Positions 9,234-18,400 of a stretch of 64,000 bases of DNA are shown in pieces. The position numbers were made by a program, and so were the translations under genes. The DNA lies in assembly GCA_038893495.1 (NCBI GenBank), contig JAWARJ010000001.1, positions 1,415,824 to 1,479,823 on the forward strand, written 5' to 3'. The DNA comes from Thermoproteus sp. Its GTDB lineage: Archaea; Thermoproteota; Thermoprotei; Thermoproteales; Thermoproteaceae. The first letter of the stretch is position 1, and each line of letters starts with the position of its first letter. The notes under the pieces were generated by a model. It was not told the origin of the DNA and ran no database searches. It worked only from the letters and a program-made list of their open reading frames with translations.

Positions 9234-10019
9234 GTGGAGCTGTTCTTCGAGCTGTATAGACAGAGCGGCATGGCCTTCAGCTACAGGAGGTACCTTTCCC
9301 TCCTGGTCGTGGTCCCTCTGGCCGTCGGGGCGGCGGCCGGCTCCATTGCCCTATTCCTCCTAGGTCCTCTGGGCGCCATCGCCCTAGGCCCTTCGGCAGG
9401 CCTTCTGGCGTTCGCAGGCCTCGTGGCGTATCCCCTTAATCTAGTCACAGCCAGGAAGGCCCACTTCGACAATAACTTCGTCTACACTTTGGGCGTGATG
9501 CTTCCGCTCCTAGCCGCGGGGGTGCCTTTAGGCAGGGCAGTGGCCCGGCTGGCCGAAGTGGAGGAGGACAGATACATAGCGAGGGAGCTGGCGCTAGTAG
9601 TGAGGGAGGCCTTGGTTATGGGCGCCAGCCCCTACGACGCGCTACTCCACAGCGCCGAGCGCGTCCCCAGCAGGGACTACAGGGAGACCGTGAACCTTCT
9701 GGCCAGAGCGGCTAAAATAACCGAACGCGTCGACTTGGTCCTCTCGTCGAGGCTCGAATGGCTCCTGAGGGCTAAACAGATAAGGGCCCAGTCCCTGGTG
9801 AGGTCTCTGGCTCTGCTCTTCGAGATCTACGTAGTGATGGCGATGCTGATGCCCGTCTTGGTCTTCATAGTGGCGCTCTCCCTAAGCCCTCTGGGCTCCC
9901 TACAGTTCGCCGGGCTGACCCTAGACCCGTTGACACTCATGGCCTTCATAGGCCTCATCTACAGCCCTATTATGGGAATTATCTTCTACATAATATTCGA
10001 TTCATCAACAGCTATATAA
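9234..10019 (+). CDS. second T2SSF-family membrane platform protein, 261 aa
   Basis: Integral membrane protein with two N-terminal helices (residues about 20-70), a cytoplasmic domain opening NNFVYTLGVMLPLLAAGVPLGRA that matches the platform fold, and two or three C-terminal helices. It is the partner of the 255-aa platform protein upstream. It starts at GTG 9234; a TATA box TTTATAT at 9207-9213 lies about 24 bases upstream in a 35-base gap, so it can also be transcribed on its own. Most archaeal pili use one or two such proteins, so the pair is within the normal range. Confidence 0.8.
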   Translation: MELFFELYRQSGMAFSYRRYLSLLVVVPLAVGAAAGSIALFLLGPLGAIALGPSAGLLAFAGLVAYPLNLVTARKAHFDNNFVYTLGVMLPLLAAGVPLGRAVARLAEVEEDRYIARELALVVREALVMGASPYDALLHSAERVPSRDYRETVNLLARAAKITERVDLVLSSRLEWLLRAKQIRAQSLVRSLALLFEIYVVMAMLMPVLVFIVALSLSPLGSLQFAGLTLDPLTLMAFIGLIYSPIMGIIFYIIFDSSTAI

Positions 10020-10071
10020 TACAGGGCAATATAACGTAACACTTATATTGTACATCTCGGAGAGATTATAA

Positions 10072-10356
10072 ATGTGCATTACAAAAGACCTATTGGTTAG
10101 ATTCTACGGATCGCTAGACTTCTCCTTGAGGACATTGATACACTATCGGGTACTCACTATGTTCGGGAAGCCCTTCGACTACTTTATATTGGAGGAGCCG
10201 TGGTCTGTATACGACATATTGACGAAAGCCTTAGGGAGGCATAACGCCGATCTATTTGTACATATGTTGAAGAGCTGGCTCGACAAAAATGGATGTAGAC
10301 TATCCATAGAGGAAGTCAAGGTCTTTCTCAGCAACAAAAAGACGTGGAGCACGTAG
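10072..10356 (+). CDS. small hypothetical protein, NitrOD5-like, 94 aa
   Basis: Compact helical protein with no membrane segment. The pattern from residue 36 (FILEEPWSVYDIL followed by ALGRHNADLFVHMLKSWL) resembles the small NitrOD5 output domain that is common in Thermoproteales, but I cannot confirm this by eye. Codon use is more AT-rich than the pilus genes. It lies between the pilus operon and a KaiC-like ATPase on the same strand, a position that would suit a regulator; function is unknown. Confidence 0.55.
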   Translation: MCITKDLLVRFYGSLDFSLRTLIHYRVLTMFGKPFDYFILEEPWSVYDILTKALGRHNADLFVHMLKSWLDKNGCRLSIEEVKVFLSNKKTWST

Positions 10357-10501
10357 GGGCCCCGAGTTGCGAAGGCCAGAAGGCCGCAGAGATGCCTAGG
10401 GCGCAGATATCCCGACCTTCTAGACTTGACAAAAAGATCGTCTCGAAGCAAATTCTCAAAATCCAGCAACAAAGAGTATATAAAATAGCCTCTTCCACCT
10501 T

Positions 10502-11716
10502 ATGGGCTGTAGTCTACACGACATATTTGCCTCTGGTGTTATCGTGATTAAGGGCCTCCCGGGCGCCGGGAAGACCCTCCTGGCCGCTAAAGCCGCCTCG
10601 ACCGCCAAGAATGCGGTGTGGTTCACCTTCTACGAGACCGAGGAGAGGCTTAGGAGGTACCTCGCCTCGGCCAACATAACGCCGCCGGCCCACATATTCG
10701 ACCTTGTGAGCGCTGGCGACATTAAGGCCGCGGTCGAGTTCATAGTGAACAAGGCCGCCGAGCTCAAGCCCGACTTCGTGGTGGTCGACGGGCTGAGCGT
10801 CCTCGGGGCCGAGGGCGAGAGGGAGCTCGTCCACGCCCTTTTCTACCACGGCATATCTAGAGATACGCCGGTTATCCTCATAAAGGAGGGCCTCGACGTG
10901 ACGCCGGCGGACTACATAGCCGACTCCATAATAGAGGTGCACCACCGCATACACGAGGGGGGAGCCTCCTATAGGTATGTGAGGATCGCCAAGGCGCGGG
11001 GGATGTCTATAAGGCATTACCAGCTCCCCTACGTGATATCAGACTCGGGCCCCGTCGTGGTGGCCCCCTCGGAGTCCGCAAGGCCGCCTACAACGGAGAG
11101 ACTCACCACAGGCGCTCCCGAGGTGGACGAGGCCATCGGCGGAGGCGTGTTGAGGGGGAGCCTCGTGGCCGTGGTGGGGCCGGCCGACGGATTGGCTAGC
11201 AAGTTGATGGTCCTCACGGCGTCCGAGCTGGCGAGGAGGGGGTCGAAGGTGTTATACCACCACCATAAGGCCTATCCCACCTTCGTCAAGTTCGCAGAGG
11301 CGCTAGGCGTCAAGTGGCGACGTCAAGGCATAACTTGGTTCTACCACTCCGTGTCGGAGCATAGGAGCTTGGAGTGGTGGTATAAAGCCGCCCGGCTAGT
11401 CGACGAAGGGAGCTTCGACGTACATATGGCGGACCAGTATGAGGCTGTGGTGGCCACGGCGGGCGAGGACGTAGTTGCAGAAGGCGCCAGGATCTATCAG
11501 GAAACCTTGAGGCGGCCTGTCGTGACGGTTCTTGTGGTAAATTCCCACTACATCTGGAGGCGGGCGGCTAGGGGGATAAGGTCGTTGGTCGACTATATAT
11601 TTATATTCAGGCCAGGCTTGCTAAGAGTCTACGCGCCTGAGCTTCCAACCCCGCTGGAGTTTCAGTACGTCGTCGACTGGGCCGGCAGGAGGGTTGTGTT
11701 CAAGAAGTCGGGCTAG
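10502..11716 (+). CDS. KaiC-like double RecA-domain ATPase with degenerate second P-loop
   Basis: Cytoplasmic protein of 404 residues built from two KaiC/RecA-like halves. Half one has an intact Walker A GLPGAGKT (residues 18-25) and Walker B FVVVDGLSVL. Half two begins with the KaiC signature TTGAPEVDEAIGGGVLRG, but the expected P-loop reads GPADGLASK near residue 230, lacking the GxxGxGK pattern, so it probably does not hydrolyse ATP. A TATA box TATATAAAA (10475-10483) about 24 bases before the ATG at 10502 fixes the start. KaiC-like proteins in archaea act as signalling ATPases and have been linked to motility regulation; location beside the pilus genes suggests, but does not prove, a similar role. 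Confidence 0.75.
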   Translation: MGCSLHDIFASGVIVIKGLPGAGKTLLAAKAASTAKNAVWFTFYETEERLRRYLASANITPPAHIFDLVSAGDIKAAVEFIVNKAAELKPDFVVVDGLSVLGAEGERELVHALFYHGISRDTPVILIKEGLDVTPADYIADSIIEVHHRIHEGGASYRYVRIAKARGMSIRHYQLPYVISDSGPVVVAPSESARPPTTERLTTGAPEVDEAIGGGVLRGSLVAVVGPADGLASKLMVLTASELARRGSKVLYHHHKAYPTFVKFAEALGVKWRRQGITWFYHSVSEHRSLEWWYKAARLVDEGSFDVHMADQYEAVVATAGEDVVAEGARIYQETLRRPVVTVLVVNSHYIWRRAARGIRSLVDYIFIFRPGLLRVYAPELPTPLEFQYVVDWAGRRVVFKKSG

Positions 11717-11869
11717 GAACGAGCGTAGCAAGCATCGGCGCCGTCGGGCCCCGCCTCGCTGGCGCATATCGAGAGGCCTCCAATGAGGAGAACAGCCTTC
11801 CCAGCTTCAGACGGGCCTGTGCGGATCTGTGGCCGTTCTTCGACAGAAGGAGAATTCGTTTCGTTTTGA

Positions 11870-11894
11870 AAAATATTAACAATGTTAATATTTT
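11870..11894. promoter_or_regulatory. 11-bp perfect inverted repeat over the ZIP transporter promoter
   Basis: AAAATATTAAC and its exact complement GTTAATATTTT are separated by 3 bases. The right arm coincides with the probable TATA box, about 25-30 bases before the ATG at 11919. A dimeric repressor bound here would block TBP, so a metal-responsive operator is the natural reading given the gene downstream. Confidence 0.55.
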
Positions 11895-11918
11895 AATGTG
11901 GAAGACGGAATTTGGCCC

Positions 11919-12812
11919 ATGAGGAGTGCCATAGCGAGAAGGGCACGTCTCCTGTTGGCAATTGCGCCTCTGGCGTTGGGCGCGTCCGCCTGGGCGCAAC
12001 AGGGGGCCGAGCCGGCCACGTACTGGGCGCTCGCGCCTATAGCTCTAGGCCTTCTGGCCGGCATTACTGTGTTAATTGGGACGTTCCTCACCTATCGTGC
12101 GAGGAGTAGAGCGAGCGGCTCGACGCTTGGAGTCCTCCAGGCGATTGCGGGCGGTATCCTCGCCTATTTGGCTCTCGAGACGGGCCACGCGGCGGAGGAG
12201 TACGTCGAGGATTTGGCCAGTTGGAGCACCCTCAGCGATTTCGCGGTGGCTGCAGTTGCCACCACAGCCGCGTTTCTGGGGACTTTCTTCGCCCTCACGG
12301 CGGCCGAGCGGGCGTCTCTGCGCCGCGGGGCCAGGCAGTCTCTGACTACCGCCTTCGTCATATCGACGGCCCTTGGTGTGCACAACGTGGGCGAGGGCTT
12401 CGCGATAGCGGCGAGCCTGCTCTCGGGCGCCCCCGCGCTGGCTGTGCTCTTCGCGGTGGGCTTCGCCGTACATAACGCCACCGAGGGCTTCGCCATAACG
12501 GGGCCTCTGCTGGCCGATAGAGGCGTCTCGGCGACTCCCTCCACTCTGGCCTCGCTTTCGCTTCTGGCCGGGCTCCCCACGGTGTTGGGCTCGGGGGCCT
12601 ACTACCTGGGCCTCCAGAGCGCCTTGGCCCTCGCGGTCCTCAACGCAGTTGCCAACGCCTCTATAGTCTACGCCATGCTCCACGTGAACCTAAATGCCTT
12701 GTCGCGTCTAGGCGGCGTGTCCAGCCCCAAGTTCTGGGCCGCGCTGACCGCTGGGGTGGCCTTGGCCTTCACGACGGAGAGCATCTTGATGTTAGCCGGC
12801 CTGAACGCATAG
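11919..12812 (+). CDS. ZIP-family divalent metal transporter
   Basis: Membrane transporter of the ZIP (zinc/iron permease) family, 297 residues. A signal-like hydrophobic N-terminus is followed by about eight membrane helices. The family's metal-binding signatures are both present: HNVGEGFAIAA in helix 4 and HNATEGFAI in helix 5. I use the ATG at 11919 rather than the GTG at 11898, because the only TATA-like element overlaps the palindrome at 11870-11894 and would initiate near 11919; the GTG would lie too close to it. The palindrome suggests repression by metal. Substrate is likely zinc, but iron or manganese is not excluded. Confidence 0.82.
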   Translation: MRSAIARRARLLLAIAPLALGASAWAQQGAEPATYWALAPIALGLLAGITVLIGTFLTYRARSRASGSTLGVLQAIAGGILAYLALETGHAAEEYVEDLASWSTLSDFAVAAVATTAAFLGTFFALTAAERASLRRGARQSLTTAFVISTALGVHNVGEGFAIAASLLSGAPALAVLFAVGFAVHNATEGFAITGPLLADRGVSATPSTLASLSLLAGLPTVLGSGAYYLGLQSALALAVLNAVANASIVYAMLHVNLNALSRLGGVSSPKFWAALTAGVALAFTTESILMLAGLNA

Positions 12813-12899
12813 GGGCTACTGGCCCTCGGGCGCCTCTTGTAGGGGGCAAATTACCCGATTTTGCGTGTAGGCTTCATATCCGGCAGGGGCCGGGGAGAC

Positions 12900-13442
12900 G
12901 TGTTGATCGTCATTACGGGGCCTATGTTCTCGGGGAAGACCACGGAGCTCATTAGGATAGTCGAGAGACAGGTCATCGCCGGGAGGAGCGCCGTGGTCTT
13001 CAAGCCCGAGGTGGACGTGAGGTACGACGGGTCGAAGGTGGCGGCCCACAACGGGCTCAGGCTGGAGGCCGTGGCGGTGCCGCCCGACGCGAGGGGTGTG
13101 GCCGAGATAGCCGAGAGGGGGCGGGCCTATGGGGTCATTGGGGTCGACGAGATACAATTCTTCCCGGCGGAGCTGGCCGAGGTCCTGGACGCCCTCGCCG
13201 CGGACCGCCTCGTCGTGGCCGCGGGGCTGAATCTGGACTACGCCGGGAGGCCCTTTGAGACCACCATGAGGGCCATGGCCTACGCCGACAGGGTCATATC
13301 CCTTACGGCGGTCTGTAAGGTCTGCGGGAGGCCGGCCACGAGGACCCAGAGGCTGGCGCCAGGCGGTCCCAGGCTGTTGGTGGGCGGGGCCGAGCTCTAC
13401 GAGGCCCGGTGCAGGAGGCACCACGTAGTGCCGAGGCCCTAG
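12900..13442 (+). CDS. tdk: thymidine kinase (TK1 type)
   Basis: ATP-dependent thymidine kinase of pyrimidine salvage, 180 residues from GTG 12900. Walker A GPMFSGKTTELIR is at residues about 7-19, the Walker B-like VDEIQFF near residue 81, and a C-terminal zinc site with CKVCGRPATRTQR and a late ARCRRHH is visible. The frame is open back to a TTG at 12861, but the family normally starts just before the P-loop (LIVITGPMFSGKT) and a TATA-like CATATC lies about 25 bases before the GTG. Stands alone between the ZIP gene and the nitrate operon. Confidence 0.9.
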   Translation: MLIVITGPMFSGKTTELIRIVERQVIAGRSAVVFKPEVDVRYDGSKVAAHNGLRLEAVAVPPDARGVAEIAERGRAYGVIGVDEIQFFPAELAEVLDALAADRLVVAAGLNLDYAGRPFETTMRAMAYADRVISLTAVCKVCGRPATRTQRLAPGGPRLLVGGAELYEARCRRHHVVPRP

Positions 13443-13456
13443 AGACGGCGGGAGGA

Positions 13457-13489
13457 GGTTAATCTGGTTAACCGGAAAAACTTTATTTT
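13457..13489 (+). promoter_or_regulatory. narK operon promoter with upstream inverted repeat
   Basis: GGTTAA and TTAACC flank 5 bases at 13457-13473, directly upstream of the BRE/TATA region ACTTTATTTT (13480-13489), which lies about 23 bases before the narK ATG. The position fits a regulator that touches the basal factors; the regulator is not in the window. Confidence 0.45.
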
Positions 13490-13506
13490 GAGGGGAACTG
13501 TACGGC

Positions 13507-14796
13507 ATGGGTTCTGGACTTCCTGTTAGGGGAAATCCGGCTCTCGGCCTCATAGCGGGGACTTTGGCGTTTTTCGGCGGCTTTGCGGCCGTGGCGTTGT
13601 TTAACGTGACGGCGCGGACCATAGCGCCCAAGCTGAACCTCTCCATAGTGGAGATCGGCTGGCTGGTGGCCATTCCCACCTTGACGGGCTCCCTCTTGAG
13701 GATCCCCTTCGGCGCGCTTGTGGACAAAATCGGCGGGAGGCGCGTCATATTAACACAATTAGGGATAGCCCTTGTCGGCATGGCGGGCCTCGTGGCGACT
13801 CTAAACGCCATCGAGTCGGGGTCTCTGCTCTCTCCCCTTCTGGCCTACGCCCTCCTCATGTTGTTCGGCGCGGTCGCTGGGACCGGTATATCTGTCTTTT
13901 CCTCCGGCATTGCCTATGTCTCCTATTGGTTCCCCCGCGCTAGGCAGGGCTTCGCGTTGGGCGCATATGCGGGCTTCGGCAACACGGCCCCCGGCATATT
14001 CACGGCGGTCCTCCCCATCGCGTTGGCCTCTCTAGGCCTTATAAACTCCTATGTGGTCTGGGCGGGGATACTCGCCGCCATGTTGGTAGTCTTCGCGGCC
14101 ATAGGCCACGACCCCTATTACTTCCAGTTGGCCAGGCGGATGGACAGAGAGAGGGCCATCGCAGAGGCCAAGAAGCTGGGCCAGGAGCTTTTCCCCACAG
14201 GCTCCCTGGCAGAGAGCTTAAAGATATCGGCGAGGGTCTGGCGCACTTGGCTGTTGGTAGTTATGTATTTCACCTCCTTCGGCGGCTTCTTGGCCCTGAC
14301 CTCTTGGCTCCCCACCTATTGGGGCAACTACCTCGGGCTCAGCACAGCCATGGCCGGCCTCCTTTCGGGCGTCGTCTATTCCCTCCTGGCTTCTCTAGTC
14401 AGAGTGCTGGGCGGGTGGCTCAGCGATAGGGCGGGCGGAGAGCGCATGGCCCTCGCCTCCTACGTCATAATGGCGGCGGGCAGTCTGGTGGTCGCCACAA
14501 GCGCCTCCTTCACACAGAGCGTGGCCGGGGTGTTGATCATGGCGGTCGGCATGGGCATCGCGAACGCCGCCGTCTTTAAGCTCGTGCCTAAATACGTCCC
14601 GGAGGCCGTGGGCGGCGCCACGGGCTGGGTCGGCGGCCTCGGCGCCACGGGCGGCTTGGTGTTGCCTCCGGTGATGGCCTACATAGTTGCCGCAATGGGC
14701 ATTCCGGGCTATGCGGCGGGCTTCTACGTCTTTACGGCCCTCGCCGTGGCCTCTCTGGCCATGTCGTACATATTGTACAGCCATGGCGGCCGCTAG
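13507..14796 (+). CDS. narK: NarK-type nitrate/nitrite MFS transporter
   Basis: Twelve-helix major facilitator protein, 429 residues, which brings nitrate into the cell and/or exports nitrite. Seen are the MFS loop motif PFGALVDKIGGRRV after helix 2, the nitrate signature GTGISVFSSGIAYVSYWFPRARQG, and a second glycine-rich signature near FGNTAPG. It is the first gene of the nitrate operon and overlaps narI by 14 bases. Its presence fits an enzyme whose active site faces the cytoplasm, since nitrate then has to cross the membrane. Confidence 0.9.
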   Translation: MGSGLPVRGNPALGLIAGTLAFFGGFAAVALFNVTARTIAPKLNLSIVEIGWLVAIPTLTGSLLRIPFGALVDKIGGRRVILTQLGIALVGMAGLVATLNAIESGSLLSPLLAYALLMLFGAVAGTGISVFSSGIAYVSYWFPRARQGFALGAYAGFGNTAPGIFTAVLPIALASLGLINSYVVWAGILAAMLVVFAAIGHDPYYFQLARRMDRERAIAEAKKLGQELFPTGSLAESLKISARVWRTWLLVVMYFTSFGGFLALTSWLPTYWGNYLGLSTAMAGLLSGVVYSLLASLVRVLGGWLSDRAGGERMALASYVIMAAGSLVVATSASFTQSVAGVLIMAVGMGIANAAVFKLVPKYVPEAVGGATGWVGGLGATGGLVLPPVMAYIVAAMGIPGYAAGFYVFTALAVASLAMSYILYSHGGR

Positions 14797-15481
14797 CCCC
14801 CTCGCGTTGTTCCTCTGGGTCTCTTTCCCTTACGTGGTCATGTCGGTATTCGTCGTGGGCCACGTCTACCGCTACGCCGTAGACCAATACGCCTGGACCG
14901 CCAAGTCCAGCGAGATATTCGAAAAGGGCGCCTTGAGGCTGGGGAGCCAGCTGTTCCACTGGGGCATGTTGGTGGTGATCGTGGGCCACCTCGCGGGCCT
15001 TCTGATACCGCCCTCGGTCACTTCGGCTATGGGCATAAGCGAGGAGGAGTACCACACGATTGCGATTGCCCTCGGGGGTGCCTCGGGCCTTGCGGCCATG
15101 ATAGGGGCCTTGATACTGTTGGCCAGGAGGCTGGGCGATCCGAGGGTCAGAGCCACTTCGGACCCCTCCGACATATTGGTCTTGGTTCTAATAGTCGCGA
15201 CGGGGCTGGTGGGCCTCTACAACACTCTGGTCTACGACATATTCGTGGGGCCTTTCGACTATAGGCGCACCATAGGGGCGTGGATCAGGTCCCTCCTCGC
15301 CTTCCAGCCAGACCCCGCCTATATGGCGTCGGTCCCAATCACCTTCCAGATACATATAGTGCTGGCCTATTTGGTCTTCTTGATGTGGCCCTTCACGAGG
15401 CTCGTACATGTCTGGAGCTACCCCATCTTCTACCTGGAGAGGGCTTGGATAATATACAGGCGGTTGAGGGCCTATGACTAG
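14783..15481 (+). CDS. narI: respiratory nitrate reductase gamma subunit (cytochrome b)
   Basis: Membrane subunit that takes electrons from quinol and passes them to NarH, 232 residues and five helices. Four haem-ligand histidines can be placed: the pair in FHWGMLVVIVGHL (10 apart) and the pair IH...LVHVW near the C-terminus (18 apart), the same spacing as E. coli NarI. The open frame extends upstream into narK, but the ATG at 14783 gives the correct membrane start. Overlaps narK by 14 bases and narG by 8. Being before narG rather than last is a reordering of the classical GHJI operon. Confidence 0.9.
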   Translation: MAAASPLALFLWVSFPYVVMSVFVVGHVYRYAVDQYAWTAKSSEIFEKGALRLGSQLFHWGMLVVIVGHLAGLLIPPSVTSAMGISEEEYHTIAIALGGASGLAAMIGALILLARRLGDPRVRATSDPSDILVLVLIVATGLVGLYNTLVYDIFVGPFDYRRTIGAWIRSLLAFQPDPAYMASVPITFQIHIVLAYLVFLMWPFTRLVHVWSYPIFYLERAWIIYRRLRAYD

Positions 15482-18400
15482 GGCCAACCCCGTCAGGGAG
15501 GTATTTAGGCACTTCCAGAGGAGGGAGCGCTTCAACGAGGGCTGGAGCGAGATAGACAATGCCGATAGGGCTTGGGAGGAGCTGTATAGGGGCAGATGGC
15601 AGTACGACAAAGTCGTCAGGTCTACCCACGGCGTGAACTGTACTGGCTCCTGTAGCTGGATGGTCTACGTTAAGGACGGGCTGGTGGTGTGGGAACACCA
15701 AGCTGTGGACTACCCCACCAACGGCCCCGACATGCCGGAATACGAGCCCAGAGGATGCCCGAGGGGCGCCTCATTCTCTTGGTATATTTACAGCCCCCTC
15801 CGCGTCAAGTACCCCTACGTGAGGGGGGAGCTGTTGAGGCTTTGGAGGGACGCCCTCGCCAAGACGAAAGACCCCGTCGAGGCCTGGCGGAGCATCGTCG
15901 AGGACCCAGAGCTGTCCAGGAGGTATAAATCCGCTAGGGGCAAGGGCGGCTTCGTCAGAGTCGCTTGGGACGAGGCCCTACAGCTCATATCGGCGGCGCT
16001 GGTCTACACCATAAAGAGGTACGGCCCCGACAGGATATTCGGCTTCACGCCGATACCCGCCATGTCCATGGTGAGCTATTCGGCCGGGGCGAGGTTCATA
16101 GAGCTCATAGGGGGAGTTATGATGAGCTTCTACGACTGGTACGCGGATCTGCCCGCCGCGTCGCCTCAGGTCTGGGGCGAACAGACCGACGTGCCCGAAA
16201 GCGCCGATTGGTACAACTCGACGTACCTCATCGTCTGGGGGACCAATATAGCCATGACGAGGACTCCCGACGCCCACTTCCTGGCCGAGGCGAGGTATAG
16301 GGGGGCCAAAGTCGTCGTCATAACTACAGACTACACCGACGTGACTAAATTCGCGGACGCGTGGCTGGCGCCGAGACCGGGCACCGACGGGGCGCTGGCC
16401 ATGGCCATGCTACACGTCGTGTTGAAGGAATTCTACGTCGACGGACAGGTGCCGTATTTCGTCGACTACGTCAAGAAGTATACGGACCTGCCGTTCCTGG
16501 TGGTGTTGGAGCGGGAGGGAGACGCCTATAGACCCGGCAGGTTCCTAAGGGCGTCCGACTTGGGCCTAGACGTAAAGAACGCCCAGTGGAAGACCGTATT
16601 GCTCGACTCCAAGACCGGGAGGCTTGTCGTCCCCAACGGCAGTATAGGCTTCAGGTGGAGCGGAGAGGGCAGATGGAACTTAAAATTGGAGGACTCGCTG
16701 ACAGGACAGCCCGTGGATCCCGCCTTGACCCTATTGGGCATACACGACGAGGTGGCACAGGTGCGGACTTACGCCTTCGACGAGAGGGGCCCCGTCCCGC
16801 TCCTAAGGGGCGTCCCCGTCAAGAGGATACAGGCGGGCGGGAAGGAGCTCCTCGTGGCCACCGTGTTCGACCTGTTGATGGCCCACGTCGGCGTGCCGCG
16901 GGGCCTCCCCGGAGACTACCCCAACTCCTACGACGACCCCAAGCCCTTCACGCCCGCCTGGCAGGAGGCCATCACCGGCGTGGACCGCAAGGCCGCGATA
17001 AGGATAGCGAGGGAGTTCGCCAGAAACGCCGAGCTCACCCGCGGCAGGTCCATGGTGTTGATAGGGCCGGGCGTGAACCATTGGTTCCACGCGGACTTGG
17101 CGTATAGAGCCATAATATCGATACTGGCCCTGTTGGGCACCATCGGCGTCAACGGCGGCGGGTGGGCCCACTACGTGGGGCAGGAGAAGGTCAGGCCTCT
17201 CGACTCGTGGTCCACTATAGCCTTCGCCCAAGACTGGCAGAGGCCGCCTAGGCTCCAGAACACGCCCTCTTGGATGTATATACACTCGGACCAATACCGC
17301 TATGAGGACCTCTCCGCGAGGGAGATAGGCGTATCTCCCCGCTACGAACATCCCGTGGACTACAACGTGGACGCCGTCAAGAGGGGCTGGCTGCCCTTCT
17401 ATCCGCAACTGCCCGAGAACCCCATTTCGTTGTACCAAAAGCTCGTGGAGGCAGGCGCCAAGACCGACGAGGAGGTCGCCAAGAAGGTCAAGGAGATGTT
17501 GGCCAGAGGAGAGCTTAAGCTCTCCGTGGAGGACCCGGACGCACCGGAGAACTTCCCGAGGGTCCTCTTCATATGGCGCTCCAACCTCCTGGCCTCTAGC
17601 GGCAAGGGCCACGAGTACATATTGAGGCACCTCCTCGGCGCGGACAACTCGGTTATGGCCAAGGAGGGCGCCATGAGGCCGAAGCTCTTGACGTGGCGCG
17701 AGCCCGCGCCGACCGGCAAGTTGGACCTAGTGGTGACTCTAGACTTCAGGATGAGCACCAGCGCGTTGTATTCCGACGTGGTCCTGCCGGCCGCCACTTG
17801 GTACGAGAAACACGACTTGAGCACGACCGACCTACATCCCTTTATACATCCCTTCAATCCCGCCATAGCGCCGCCGTGGGAGGCCAAGCCCGATTGGGAC
17901 ATATTCGTCTCGCTGGCCAAGACCTTCACGGAGCTCGCCTGCAGGCATTTGGGCAAGGTCAAAGACGTGGTGCTGACGCCTCTGTTGCACGACACTCCTG
18001 GCGAGATAGCGGGCTCGGCGGGCCCCAACGTCTCCATAGTCGAGAGGGACTACTGCGACATATACCACAAGATGACCACCTTGGGCCCGCTCACGGCGAA
18101 GTCCATAGGGGTCAAGGGCGTTGCTTGGGACAGCAACGAGGAGTACGTGGGCGTGGGCAAGATCAACGGCGTCGACGAACACGGACATCCGCTTTTGGTG
18201 CGGGACAAACAGGTGGCTGAGGCCATACTCTATATGTCCAGCGTCACCAACGGCAATGCCTCCTATAAGGCCTATAAGGCCCTGGAGGAGAGGACAGGCC
18301 TCAAGCTGGCGCACCTCGGCGAGGAGGCGAGAGAGGTCGTGATACATTTCGACGACATAACGAGACAGCCCAGGAGGGTCTTAAAGAGCCCCGTGTGGAG

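Noticed and set aside
10344-10547. 67-aa plus frame before the KaiC-like gene
   Set aside because: Overlaps the promoter and the start of the KaiC-like gene; no codon bias.
12816-13811. 331-aa minus-strand frame over thymidine kinase and narK
   Set aside because: Antisense to two clear genes, with His/Pro/Arg-rich composition.
16803-17630. Long minus-strand open frames opposite narG
   Set aside because: They are antisense to narG; high GC and codon bias create long shadow frames. No independent motif.
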